A DNA stretch of 64,000 nucleotides from GCA-2401735 sp051252095 (GTDB lineage: Bacteria; Pseudomonadota; Gammaproteobacteria; Burkholderiales; Methylophilaceae). The DNA is taken from the NCBI GenBank assembly GCA_051252095.1, contig JBPOFK010000001.1, forward strand, positions 124,001 through 188,000, in the 5' to 3' direction. Below, in pieces: positions 18,801-26,671 of this stretch. The position numbers and the translations under genes were made by a program. Under the pieces are notes generated by a model that searched no databases, was not told the DNA's origin, and saw only the letters and a list, made by a program, of their open reading frames with translations. Position 1 is the first letter of the stretch. Each line of letters opens with the position of its first letter.

Positions 18801-20091
18801 CAATACAGGACGCGAGCGTGAGCGTCACAAAGTGCCGTATGGCGCCACTTTATTGGTGAATGATGGTAAAACAGTTAAAGCTGGCCAGGCATTGGCATCA
18901 TGGGATCCACATACTCGTCCGATTATTATTGAGTATGCTGGTAAAGTGAAATTTGAAAACGTAGAGGAAGGTGTCACTGTAGCTAAACAGGTCGATGAAG
19001 TGACAGGCTTGTCTACTTTAGTAGTCATCGATCCTAAGCAACGTGCTGGTCAAACAAAAGGTTTGCGCCCACAAATTAAATTGCTCGATACTGATGGCAA
19101 TGAAGTAAAAGTTGCTGGAAGTGATGCTCAAGTGAACGTGACGTTCCAGTTGGGCTGTATTATTACAGTCAAAGACGGTCAGGACGTAGGCGTTGGTGAG
19201 GTAATTGCAAGCATCCCTCAAGAGTCATCTAAAAACCGTGATATTACGGGTGGTCTTCCGCGTGTGGCAGAGTTGTTTGAAGCGCGTTCGCCAAAAGATG
19301 CTGGCATGTTAGCTGAAGTAACTGGTAGCGTATCATTTGGTAAGGATACCAAAGGCAAGCAACGTTTAGTCATTACCGATGTTGATGGTGTTGCGAGTGA
19401 ATTTTTGATTGCAAAAGACAAGCACGTAACAGTGCATGATGGACAGGTTGTGACTAAGGGCGAAAGCATTGTCGATGGCCCCGCTGACCCGCAAGACATC
19501 CTGCGCTTGCGTGGCCGTGAAGCGCTGGCTCGCTATGTCATTGATGAAGTGCAAGATGTGTATCGTTTGCAAGGCGTTAAAATTAACGATAAACACATTG
19601 AAGTCATTGTGCGCCAAATGTTACGTCGTGTACGTATTACGGATGCAGGTGATACTAGTTTCATCCAAGGTGAGCAAGTAGAGCGTGCGGATGTATTAAC
19701 AGAAAACGAGTTGATTGTTGCGGAAAATAAACGTCCTGCAACATATGAGTATGTGCTGCTAGGTATTACTAAAGCATCGCTTTCTACCGATTCATTTATT
19801 TCTGCAGCATCGTTCCAAGAAACGACACGTGTCCTAACGGAAGCCGCTATCTTGGGTAAACGAGATGAATTGCGTGGACTTAAAGAAAATGTAATTGTAG
19901 GTCGTTTGATTCCAGCAGGCACTGGCTTGGCTTATCATGAATCACGCAAACGCAAAGCTACAAGCGTCAGTGACTCGCCTGCAGTTGCGGCAGCCGAAGA
20001 GTTTTTTGCTAGCAAAGATGCTGCCGACGAGGCGCCCGAAACAGAGGCTGTCGAAGATGCTACGCCAAATATAGAGTCACCTGCTGAGTAA
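15814..20091 (+). CDS. rpoC: RNA polymerase subunit beta'
   Basis: A 1425-residue subunit that holds the catalytic magnesium. The absolutely conserved NADFDGDQM places the aspartates at 460, 462 and 464, exactly the E. coli numbering. Near the N-terminus the zinc ribbon CLCGKYK...CEKCGVEVT is intact, and the second zinc site appears as CDTRYGICSTCYGRDLGRG. The trigger-loop region includes MRTFHIGGA. The C-terminus ends in an acidic, alanine-rich tail. GAGGAGAA lies before the ATG. Transcription of the block may end downstream, since a new promoter precedes rpsL. Confidence 0.99.
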   Translation: MKALLDLFKQVTQEEEFDAIKVALASPEKIRSWSFGEVKKPETINYRTFKPERDGLFCAKIFGPTKDYECLCGKYKRLKHRGVICEKCGVEVTLSKVRRERMGHIELASPVAHIWFLKSLPSRLGMVLDIALRDIERVLYFEAFIVVDPGMTPLIRGQLLTEDDYLSKVEEYGDEFSAVMGAEAVRELLRTLDIHQEIETLRKDLSETGSEAKIKKIAKRLKVLEAFQKSGIKPEWMILEILPVLPPELRPLVPLDGGRFATSDLNDLYRRVINRNNRLRRLLELRAPEIICRNEKRMLQEAVDSLLDNGRRGKVMTGANKRPLKSLADMIKGKGGRFRQNLLGKRVDYSGRSVIVVGPQLKLHQCGLPKKMALELFKPFIFHKLEVLGLATTIKAAKKKVEEEGPEVWDILDDVIREHPVMLNRAPTLHRLGIQAFEPVLIEGKAIQLHPLVCAAFNADFDGDQMAVHVPLSLEAQMEARTLMLASNNVLSPANGEPIIVPSQDIVLGLYYMTREKIAARGEGMIFSDVNEVQRVYDQGLIDLHAKVTVRIKEYELDVEGNKTEKLNRYETTVGRALLSQIIPPGLSFSNVDKALKKKEISRLINASFRKVGIRETVIFADKLMYTGYTYATKAGISISVNDMLVPNEKESLIAAADSEVREIQEQYVSGLVTQGERYNKVVDIWGRTGDKVADAMMKQLREEKVLDTDGKQAKDENGKAMTQESFNAIYMMADSGARGSAAQVRQLSGMRGLMAKPDGSIIETPIKANFREGLNVLQYFISTHGARKGLADTALKTANSGYLTRRLVDVTQDLVVTELDCGTEEGLVTKALVKGGEIVEPLHDRILGRTAALDVIHPESQEVIYPAGTLLGEDEVEKIDALGIDEVKVRTALTCDTRYGICSTCYGRDLGRGKLISQGEAVGVIAAQSIGEPGTQLTMRTFHIGGAVSRAATISQVESKSNGTLSFTSNMRYVTNARDEQVVISRNGEIIVTDDNTGRERERHKVPYGATLLVNDGKTVKAGQALASWDPHTRPIIIEYAGKVKFENVEEGVTVAKQVDEVTGLSTLVVIDPKQRAGQTKGLRPQIKLLDTDGNEVKVAGSDAQVNVTFQLGCIITVKDGQDVGVGEVIASIPQESSKNRDITGGLPRVAELFEARSPKDAGMLAEVTGSVSFGKDTKGKQRLVITDVDGVASEFLIAKDKHVTVHDGQVVTKGESIVDGPADPQDILRLRGREALARYVIDEVQDVYRLQGVKINDKHIEVIVRQMLRRVRITDAGDTSFIQGEQVERADVLTENELIVAENKRPATYEYVLLGITKASLSTDSFISAASFQETTRVLTEAAILGKRDELRGLKENVIVGRLIPAGTGLAYHESRKRKATSVSDSPAVAAAEEFFASKDAADEAPETEAVEDATPNIESPAE

Positions 20092-20109
20092 AATGATGCT
20101 GTATTGTCG

Positions 20110-20157
20110 GTCAAGTTAAAGTGTTTTGATGAAGTATCAAGATACTTTTAACTTGAC
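20110..20157 (+). promoter_or_regulatory. 11-bp inverted repeat downstream of rpoC overlapping the str promoter -35
   Basis: GTCAAGTTAAA (20110-20120) and TTTAACTTGAC (20147-20157) can pair across a 26-base loop. The right arm includes five bases of the -35 TTGACA of the rpsL promoter. No T-run follows, so it is not a classic terminator; it may be a weak terminator, an RNA processing site or an operator. Confidence 0.4.
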
Positions 20158-20181
20158 ACAAAGAGATGCGACTCATACAAT
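20153..20181 (+). promoter_or_regulatory. Strong candidate promoter of the str operon (rpsL)
   Basis: A perfect TTGACA (20153-20158), a 17-base spacer and TACAAT (20176-20181, 5 of 6). It lies in the rpoC-rpsL gap where the str operon promoter is expected, about 100 bases before the rpsL ATG. Confidence 0.8.
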
Positions 20182-20193
20182 GTTCGGCTTTCC

Positions 20194-20227
20194 AGAATAG
20201 GCTAATTGTCCGCAATTAGCCTATTCT
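20194..20227 (+). promoter_or_regulatory. Perfect 15-bp hairpin in the rpsL leader
   Basis: AGAATAGGCTAATTG (20194-20208) and CAATTAGCCTATTCT (20213-20227) pair without mismatch around TCCG, a UNCG-type tetraloop. It starts some 12 bases after the predicted -10, so it would sit at the very 5' end of the str mRNA. There is no T-run. It may protect the 5' end or be a regulatory element. Confidence 0.55.
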
Positions 20228-20278
20228 AGTAATTTAGTATTTTAAATCGAAGTTTTAAAGAATTTTAAAGGGTTTGTA

Positions 20279-20659
20279 ATGCCAACCATTAATCAGTTAA
20301 TACGTAAGCCACGCGCTAAAGTGGTTGTAAAAAGTAAGGTGCCAGCTTTAGAGGCTTGCCCACAAAAACGTGGTGTATGCACCCGTGTTTATACGACAAC
20401 GCCTAAAAAACCAAACTCTGCTTTACGTAAAGTGGCTAAGGTTAGATTAACTAATGGCTATGAAGTGATTAGTTATATTGGTGGTGAAGGCCATAACTTG
20501 CAAGAGCATAGTGTTGTGCTGTTGCGTGGTGGTCGTGTAAAGGATTTGCCTGGTGTACGTTACCATATGGTGCGTGGTAGTTTAGATACTGCTGGAGTTA
20601 AGGATCGTAAACAATCGCGCTCTAAATACGGTGCGAAACGTCCTAAAGCAGGTAAATAA
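20279..20659 (+). CDS. rpsL: 30S ribosomal protein S12
   Basis: A 126-residue decoding-centre protein (124 in E. coli), the streptomycin-resistance target. It begins MPTINQLIRKPR and carries TPKKPNSALRKVAKVRL with the lysine known from streptomycin-resistant mutants still present, GEGHNLQEHS and RVKDLPGVRYH. First gene of the str operon, preceded by its own promoter and a perfect leader hairpin. rpsG begins 83 bases downstream. Confidence 0.98.
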   Translation: MPTINQLIRKPRAKVVVKSKVPALEACPQKRGVCTRVYTTTPKKPNSALRKVAKVRLTNGYEVISYIGGEGHNLQEHSVVLLRGGRVKDLPGVRYHMVRGSLDTAGVKDRKQSRSKYGAKRPKAGK

Positions 20660-20742
20660 TTTAGTAGTCTTTTTTAATAGCGGCTGAAATGCCTTGCTGG
20701 AGTAATCGCTAGCAAAATTAACTTGAGAGAATTGAGAATAGT

Positions 20743-21213
20743 ATGCCTAGACGTAGAGAAGTCCCTAAACGCGAAATCCTTCCTGACCCAAAATTTGGGA
20801 GCGAAGAGGTTTCTAAGTTTGTGAACGTGTTAATGACTGGCGGTAAAAAGTCAGTTGCAGAGCGAATCTTATATGGTGCGTTTGAGCAAATCACCGCTAA
20901 AAGTGGTAAAGATGCATTAGAAGTCTTTACAACAGCGCTTGTTAACTTGCGCCCAGTGGTTGAGGTTAAATCGCGTCGCGTTGGTGGTGCTAATTATCAG
21001 GTGCCTGTTGAGGTGCGCCCTAGCCGCCGTAGTGCGTTGGCGATGCGTTGGATGCGTGATGCTGCTCGTAAGCGTGGTGAGAAGTCAATGGGTTTGCGTT
21101 TGGCTGCTGAGTTAATGGAAGCATCAGAGGGCCGCGGATCTGCAATGAAAAAACGTGAAGAAGTGCACCGGATGGCTGAAGCCAATAAAGCATTCTCGCA
21201 TTTTAGATTTTAA
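20743..21213 (+). CDS. rpsG: 30S ribosomal protein S7
   Basis: A 156-residue primary 16S rRNA-binding protein that nucleates assembly of the 30S head and lies at the E site. It begins MPRRREVPKREILPDPKFGS and contains VGGANYQVPVEVRPSRR. Length equals the common 156-residue form. In E. coli S7 represses str operon translation from the rpsL-rpsG gap; the 83-base gap here shows no clear equivalent structure by eye. fusA follows after 43 bases. Confidence 0.98.
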   Translation: MPRRREVPKREILPDPKFGSEEVSKFVNVLMTGGKKSVAERILYGAFEQITAKSGKDALEVFTTALVNLRPVVEVKSRRVGGANYQVPVEVRPSRRSALAMRWMRDAARKRGEKSMGLRLAAELMEASEGRGSAMKKREEVHRMAEANKAFSHFRF

Positions 21214-21256
21214 TTTTGTAACTTGCTCTTTAAGAATTTAAGTAAAGGTAATCACT

Positions 21257-23347
21257 GTGGCACGTAAAACCCCTATAAATCGCTACCGTAATATTGGTAT
21301 TTCTGCACATATTGACGCTGGTAAAACAACGACAACAGAACGTATTTTATTTTACACTGGTGTAAACCATAAAATTGGTGAGGTGCATGATGGTGCCGCA
21401 ACAATGGACTGGATGGAACAGGAACAAGAGCGCGGTATTACTATTACTTCTGCTGCTACAACCTGTTTCTGGACAGGTATGGCAAACCAGTTTGAACAAC
21501 ATCGTATCAATATTATTGATACCCCAGGCCACGTTGACTTTACGATTGAAGTAGAGCGTTCAATGCGCGTGCTTGATGGTGCGGTTATGGTGTATTGTGC
21601 TGTTGGTGGCGTGCAGCCACAATCAGAAACGGTTTGGCGTCAAGCCAATAAATATAGAGTGCCGCGCTTGGCTTTCGTGAATAAGATGGATCGCGCGGGC
21701 GCTGACTTCTTTAAAGTATACGATCAAATGCGTTCACGTCTTAAGGCTAATCCAGTTCCTCTGCAAGTGCCAGTTGGTGCAGCAGAGACATTTACTGGTG
21801 TAATCGATTTGATCAAGATGAAATCGATCATTTGGGATGAAGCCTCTCAAGGCATGACCTTTGAGTATGGTGAGATTCCTGCAGCGCAGCAAGCTGATTG
21901 CGATAAATGGCGCTCGAATATGGTTGAAACTGCTGCTGAAGCGAATGAAGAGTTAATGGATAAATACCTTGAAAATGGTGATTTATCAGAGGAAGATATT
22001 TTAGAGGGTTTGCGCTTGCGTACGCTTGCTTCGGAAATCGTGCCAATGATGTGTGGTTCAGCCTTTAAAAATAAAGGTGTGCAAGCGATGTTGGATAAAG
22101 TTGTTGAGCTGATGCCAGCGCCTACTGACATTCCTGATACGCGTGTTGAAGATGAAGATGGTAATGAGTCGTTTCTTAAGCCATCTGATGATGAAAAGTT
22201 TGCGGCATTGGCTTTTAAAATCATGACAGATCCATTTGTTGGGCAGTTGATTTTCTTCCGCGTCTACTCTGGCGTTCTTAATGCTGGTGATACTGTATAC
22301 AATCCGCTTAAGGGCAAAAAAGAGCGTATTGGCCGTATTGTGGAAATGCATGCAAATTCGCGTGAGGCGCGTGAAGTGGTGCGTGCGGGTGATATTGCTG
22401 CTGCTATTGGTTTGAAAGAGGCGACAACTGGCGATACATTGTGCGCGGTTGGTGAGGAAATTATACTTGAGCGCATGGTGTTCCCTGAGCCGGTGATTCA
22501 CGTTGCCGTTGAGCCTAAAACAAAAGCGGATCAAGAAAAAATGGGTATTGCGTTAAACCGTTTGGCGCAAGAAGACCCTTCGTTCCGTGTGAAAACTGAT
22601 CATGAAACGAACCAAACGATTATTTCTGGGATGGGTGAGTTACACTTGGAGATTTTGGTTGATCGTATGCGTCGCGAGTTTAATGTTGATGCAAATATTG
22701 GTGCGCCGCAGGTGGCGTATCGTGAAGCGTATAAAGATACCGTTGAAATTGAAGGTAAGTTTGTTAAGCAGTCAGGTGGTAAAGGTCAGTATGGACATGT
22801 TTGGTTGAAAATGGAGCCAAATGAAGCAGGTAAGGGCTTTGAATTTGTTGATGCAATTAAAGGTGGTACTGTACCACGTGAGTTTATACCTGCAGTAGAA
22901 AAAGGCCTGCGTGAAACAATTCCTGCTGGTGTATTGGCTGGCTTCCCGGTTGTTGATGCAAAAGTCACTTTGTATGATGGGTCATATCATGATGTTGACT
23001 CGAATGAGAATGCATTTAAAATGGCGGCGTCAATGGCATTTAAAGCAGGTATGCGCAAAGCAAATCCAATTATTCTTGAGCCAATGATGTCGGTTGAGAT
23101 CGAGACGCCGGAAGATTATATGGGTGATGTCATGGGTGATCTATCGTCACGGCGCGGGATCATTCAAGGTATGGATGATAATGCGACAGGTAAGGTTATT
23201 CGTGCAGAAGTGCCGCTAGCTGAGATGTTTGGTTACTCAACAACGGTGCGTTCATTGTCTCAAGGCCGCGCATCATATAGCATGGAATTTAAGCATTACG
23301 TAGAAGCACCAAGAAACGTGGCGGAAGCCATCATGAACAAACAATAA
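21257..23347 (+). CDS. fusA: Elongation factor G
   Basis: A 696-residue translational GTPase that drives tRNA-mRNA translocation and, with RRF, ribosome recycling. G motifs are AHIDAGKTTTTER, DTPGHVDFTIEVERS and NKMDRAG. Domains II to V follow to MNKQ. The start codon is GTG at 21257 with AAAGGTAA upstream; the residues after it (ARKTPINRYRNIGISAHID) are the conserved N-terminus. Length matches E. coli EF-G (704). It lies between rpsG and the second tuf copy in the classical str order. Confidence 0.98.
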   Translation: MARKTPINRYRNIGISAHIDAGKTTTTERILFYTGVNHKIGEVHDGAATMDWMEQEQERGITITSAATTCFWTGMANQFEQHRINIIDTPGHVDFTIEVERSMRVLDGAVMVYCAVGGVQPQSETVWRQANKYRVPRLAFVNKMDRAGADFFKVYDQMRSRLKANPVPLQVPVGAAETFTGVIDLIKMKSIIWDEASQGMTFEYGEIPAAQQADCDKWRSNMVETAAEANEELMDKYLENGDLSEEDILEGLRLRTLASEIVPMMCGSAFKNKGVQAMLDKVVELMPAPTDIPDTRVEDEDGNESFLKPSDDEKFAALAFKIMTDPFVGQLIFFRVYSGVLNAGDTVYNPLKGKKERIGRIVEMHANSREAREVVRAGDIAAAIGLKEATTGDTLCAVGEEIILERMVFPEPVIHVAVEPKTKADQEKMGIALNRLAQEDPSFRVKTDHETNQTIISGMGELHLEILVDRMRREFNVDANIGAPQVAYREAYKDTVEIEGKFVKQSGGKGQYGHVWLKMEPNEAGKGFEFVDAIKGGTVPREFIPAVEKGLRETIPAGVLAGFPVVDAKVTLYDGSYHDVDSNENAFKMAASMAFKAGMRKANPIILEPMMSVEIETPEDYMGDVMGDLSSRRGIIQGMDDNATGKVIRAEVPLAEMFGYSTTVRSLSQGRASYSMEFKHYVEAPRNVAEAIMNKQ

Positions 23348-23385
23348 TTGATTTTTTACAGATAGAATATTAAAGGAAGATAATC

Positions 23386-24576
23386 ATGGCAAAAGGCAAG
23401 TTTGAGCGGACCAAGCCGCATGTGAATGTAGGTACGATTGGTCACGTGGATCATGGTAAGACAACACTAACGGCAGCGATGGCGACGATTTTGTCAAGCA
23501 AGTTTGGTGGAGAAGCCAAAGGCTACGCAGATATTGATGCTGCACCAGAAGAGAAAGCGCGTGGTATTACCATTAATACAGCACACGTAGAGTATGAGAC
23601 AGAAACACGTCACTACGCACACGTAGACTGCCCAGGCCATGCTGACTATGTAAAGAACATGATTACAGGTGCTGCGCAAATGGACGGTGCTATTCTAGTT
23701 TGTTCAGCAGCTGATGGACCGATGCCACAAACACGTGAGCACATCCTGTTGGCTCGTCAAGTAGGTGTGCCATACATCATCGTATTCTTAAACAAAGCAG
23801 ACATGGTTGATGATGCTGAGTTATTAGAATTGGTAGAGATGGAAGTGCGTGAACTGTTAGACAAATACGACTTTCCAGGCGATGACACACCAATCATCAA
23901 AGGTTCAGCACTTAAAGCACTAGAGGGTGATGAGTCAGAGATTGGTGTTCCAGCGATTCTGCAACTAGCAGAAGCATTAGATAGCTACATTCCATTACCA
24001 GAGCGTGCAATCGACGGTACATTCTTAATGCCAGTTGAGGACGTATTCTCAATTTCAGGTCGTGGTACAGTGGTAACAGGCCGTATTGAGCGCGGTATCG
24101 TAACGGTTGGTGATGAGATTGAAATTGTTGGCATCAAGGCAACACAAACAACAACCTGTACAGGTGTTGAGATGTTCCGTAAATTGCTAGACCAAGGTCA
24201 AGCGGGTGACAACGTAGGTGTATTGCTACGTGGTACTAAGCGTGAAGATGTAGAGCGTGGTCAAGTATTATCAAAAGCGGGCACAATCACACCACATACA
24301 AAGTTTACGGCAGAGATTTATGTGCTAGGCAAAGATGAAGGTGGTCGTCATACACCATTCTTCCAAGGTTACCGTCCACAATTTTACTTCCGTACAACGG
24401 ATGTAACAGGTGCGGTTGAGTTGCCAGCAGGAACAGAAATGGTAATGCCAGGTGATAACGTATCTATTACAGTAGAATTGATTGCGCCGATTGCGATGGA
24501 AGAAGGTTTACGCTTCGCTATTCGTGAAGGTGGTCGTACTGTTGGTGCGGGTGTCGTTGCTAAAATTATTGAATAG
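23386..24576 (+). CDS. tuf: Elongation factor Tu (copy 2, str operon)
   Basis: A 396-residue GTPase with the same protein sequence as the copy at 6752. By eye the two genes match at every base from the ATG through the TA of the stop codon, while their flanks are unrelated. This is the str-operon copy, 38 bases after fusA, with AAAGGAAG as ribosome-binding site. A 9-bp hairpin follows before rpsJ. The tight limits of identity point to ongoing gene conversion under selection for one EF-Tu sequence. Confidence 0.99.
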   Translation: MAKGKFERTKPHVNVGTIGHVDHGKTTLTAAMATILSSKFGGEAKGYADIDAAPEEKARGITINTAHVEYETETRHYAHVDCPGHADYVKNMITGAAQMDGAILVCSAADGPMPQTREHILLARQVGVPYIIVFLNKADMVDDAELLELVEMEVRELLDKYDFPGDDTPIIKGSALKALEGDESEIGVPAILQLAEALDSYIPLPERAIDGTFLMPVEDVFSISGRGTVVTGRIERGIVTVGDEIEIVGIKATQTTTCTGVEMFRKLLDQGQAGDNVGVLLRGTKREDVERGQVLSKAGTITPHTKFTAEIYVLGKDEGGRHTPFFQGYRPQFYFRTTDVTGAVELPAGTEMVMPGDNVSITVELIAPIAMEEGLRFAIREGGRTVGAGVVAKIIE

Positions 24577-24591
24577 TAAGTAATTTAAATT

Positions 24592-24617
24592 AAACGGCAG
24601 GCTAAAGTCTGCCGTTT
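24592..24617 (+). terminator. Hairpin between tuf and rpsJ (attenuator or weak terminator)
   Basis: AAACGGCAG (24592-24600) and CTGCCGTTT (24609-24617) form a perfect 9-bp stem with loop GCTAAAGT, followed by CGCTCTTTATT. The poor T-run suggests partial termination or RNA processing between the str and S10 operons. Confidence 0.5.
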
Positions 24618-24639
24618 CGCTCTTTATTAAGGAAAAAAC

Positions 24640-24948
24640 ATGGCAGCTCAAAAAATTCGCATCCGTTTAAAAGCATTTGACTATCGCTTGATTGATCAAT
24701 CAGCTCAAGAGATCGTTGAAACAGCAAAACGTACTGGCGCAGTCGTAAAAGGTCCAGTGCCTTTGCCAACACGTATTGAACGCTTTGATATTTTGCGTTC
24801 ACCACATGTCAATAAAACATCACGTGATCAGTTTGAAATTCGCACACACCAACGTTTAATGGATATCGTCGAGCCAACGGATAAAACAGTTGACGCTTTG
24901 ATGAAGTTAGACCTGCCAGCAGGTGTGGATGTTGAAATTAAGCTGTAA
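24640..24948 (+). CDS. rpsJ: 30S ribosomal protein S10
   Basis: A 102-residue protein (103 in E. coli) of the 30S head, also known as NusE: it binds NusB in antitermination and contacts the NusG C-terminal domain. The sequence KIRIRLKAFDYRLIDQSAQEIVETAKRTGA and the loop PLPTRIERFDILRSPHVNK are typical. It lies 63 bases after tuf with AAGGAAAAAAC as ribosome-binding region. A promoter-like sequence follows before rplC, so rpsJ may be transcribed partly with the str operon. Confidence 0.98.
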   Translation: MAAQKIRIRLKAFDYRLIDQSAQEIVETAKRTGAVVKGPVPLPTRIERFDILRSPHVNKTSRDQFEIRTHQRLMDIVEPTDKTVDALMKLDLPAGVDVEIKL

Positions 24949-24964
24949 TTAAAACGGCTAAAGG

Positions 24965-24993
24965 TTGTAATTGTTAGTAGAGTTCGGTATAAT
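24965..24993 (+). promoter_or_regulatory. Candidate promoter between rpsJ and rplC
   Basis: TTGTAA (24965-24970, 4 of 6), a 17-base spacer and a perfect TATAAT (24988-24993), then GC-rich CCGCGC. A 67-base leader would precede the rplC ATG. E. coli has its main S10 promoter upstream of rpsJ, so this position is unusual. Confidence 0.6.
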
Positions 24994-25060
24994 CCGCGCT
25001 CTTTCACAGAAGTCGGTCAATTGTAATCGGCTTTTTAAATTAAATAATAAGGAATAGATC

Positions 25061-25726
25061 ATGAGCTTAGGGCTTATTGGTCGCAAAGTGGGGATGACCC
25101 GCGTGTTTACTGAGGAAGGTAACAGTATCCCAGTAACCGTGCTTGAGGTTAAGCCTAACCGAGTGACACAGATCAAGACTGTTGCAGCAGATGGCTATAC
25201 AGGCCTTCAAGTTGCTTACGGTGAACGTCGTGCTAGCCGTATTAATAAAGCGCTTACTGGGCATTATGCTAAAGCAGGCGTGGAAGCGGGTTCAGGCATA
25301 AAAGAATTCAATGTTGATGCTGAGATTGCTGCAAATCATGCAGTGGGTAGCAGTGTATCAGTCGAATTGTTCGAAGCGGGACAATTGGTGGATGTTACGG
25401 GAACGTCAATTGGTAAGGGTTTTGCTGGCGGTATTAAGCGCCACCACTTCTCATCAGGGCGTGCCACTCATGGTAACTCAAAAGCACATAAAAAAATTGG
25501 TTCGCAAGGTATGGCGCAAGACCCGGGCAGAGTTTTTCCAGGTAAGCGTATGGCTGGTCATTTAGGTGATGTTAAAGTCACAACGCAAAATTTAGAAGTA
25601 GTGCGTGTTGATGCTGAGCGTAACTTGTTGTTGATTAAAGGTGCTATCCCTGGTTCTAAAGGTGGCGACGTCGTAGTCCGTCCGGCCATAAAAGCAAAAG
25701 CTACCAAAACGCGGGGGGCTAAATAA
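25061..25726 (+). CDS. rplC: 50S ribosomal protein L3
   Basis: A 221-residue early-assembly protein (209 in E. coli) whose long loop reaches the peptidyl-transferase centre. It begins MSLGLIGRKVGMTRVFTEEG and includes KGFAGGIKRHHFSSGRATHGNS and GSQGMAQDPGRVFPGKRMAGH, the latter holding the glutamine methylated by PrmB in E. coli. Its stop overlaps the ATG of rplD by one base. A strong ribosome-binding site, AAGGAA, lies upstream. Confidence 0.98.
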   Translation: MSLGLIGRKVGMTRVFTEEGNSIPVTVLEVKPNRVTQIKTVAADGYTGLQVAYGERRASRINKALTGHYAKAGVEAGSGIKEFNVDAEIAANHAVGSSVSVELFEAGQLVDVTGTSIGKGFAGGIKRHHFSSGRATHGNSKAHKKIGSQGMAQDPGRVFPGKRMAGHLGDVKVTTQNLEVVRVDAERNLLLIKGAIPGSKGGDVVVRPAIKAKATKTRGAK

Positions 25727-26352
25727 TGGAAATTAAATTAATTGATAACACAGGTAAGGTTGCCAAAAAAGGCGTGACGGTATCTGATGTTGCGTTTGGT
25801 CGTGAATTTAATGAGTCTTTAGTGCACCAGGTAGTTGTTGCTTATATGGCAAATGCGCGCACATCAACGCGTGCACAAAAAACTCGTGGAACAGTTAAGC
25901 ATTCTACTCGGAAGCCGTATGGTCAAAAAGGTACAGGCAATGCCCGTGCAGGGATGACTTCAAGTCCAATTTGGCGTTCAGGTGGTCGTGCATTCCCAGC
26001 AAGTCCAAAAGACAACTATACGCACAAAGTAAATCGCAAAGCCTACCGTGCTGGTATGCAAACAATTTTATCTGAACTTGTAAGACAAGAGCGTCTTGTT
26101 GTAGTAGAAGAATTTAAAGTTGATTCTCCGAAAACTAAGCAGTTCGTAGAGAAGATTAAAGGTCTTGGTTATGCTGAAGGTGTATTGTTGCTAACAGATG
26201 GCTTTGATGAAAATTTATATTTATCTTCACGCAACCTAACAAATGTTATGGTTGTTGAGGCGCAGCATGCTGACCCAGTTAGCTTGGTTCGTTTCCCTAA
26301 AGTGCTGGCAACTGCTGGTGCGGTGAAGAAGCTTGAGGAGATGTTGGCATGA
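25726..26352 (+). CDS. rplD: 50S ribosomal protein L4
   Basis: A 208-residue protein (201 in E. coli) lining the exit tunnel. In E. coli it also represses the S10 operon at transcription and translation levels. The loop KPYGQKGTGNARAGMTSSPIWRSGGRAF is the tunnel extension. Its start overlaps the rplC stop by one base and its stop overlaps the rplW start (ATGA). No E. coli-like S10 leader is evident upstream of rpsJ, so L4 autoregulation here is unproven. Confidence 0.97.
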   Translation: MEIKLIDNTGKVAKKGVTVSDVAFGREFNESLVHQVVVAYMANARTSTRAQKTRGTVKHSTRKPYGQKGTGNARAGMTSSPIWRSGGRAFPASPKDNYTHKVNRKAYRAGMQTILSELVRQERLVVVEEFKVDSPKTKQFVEKIKGLGYAEGVLLLTDGFDENLYLSSRNLTNVMVVEAQHADPVSLVRFPKVLATAGAVKKLEEMLA

Positions 26353-26660
26353 GCGCATTAATTCATACTCAAGATCGTTTGTTGCAAGTTATACTTGCGC
26401 CGCAAATCACAGAGAAGGCAACTTACGTTGCTGATAAATATCAGCAAATTGCTTTTAAAGTTCGTAGAGATGCAACAAAGCATGAAATTAAAGCTGCTGT
26501 TGAGCTTGTTTTCAAAGTTGAAGTTGAAGGTGTAACTACTGCAAACGTACTCGGTAAAACAAAACGTGCTGGCCGTGTTATGGGCAAGCGTAACGATTGG
26601 AAGAAAGCTTATGTTAGCTTGAAGCCAGGTCAAGAAATTAACTTCGCAGCTGGCGAATAA
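26349..26660 (+). CDS. rplW: 50S ribosomal protein L23
   Basis: A 103-residue protein (100 in E. coli) at the tunnel exit, the docking site for trigger factor and SRP. Typical segments are LLQVILAPQITEKATYVADKYQQIAFKV and GRVMGKRNDWKKAYVSL. The start overlaps the end of rplD by four bases (ATGA), implying coupled translation. rplB follows after 11 bases, which contain GGAGAGAAG. Confidence 0.97.
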   Translation: MSALIHTQDRLLQVILAPQITEKATYVADKYQQIAFKVRRDATKHEIKAAVELVFKVEVEGVTTANVLGKTKRAGRVMGKRNDWKKAYVSLKPGQEINFAAGE

Positions 26661-26671
26661 GGAGAGAAGAG

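Noticed and set aside
22058..22534. 158-codon minus-strand frame inside fusA
   Set aside because: Antisense shadow of EF-G; amino-acid content is not protein-like and fusA is certain.
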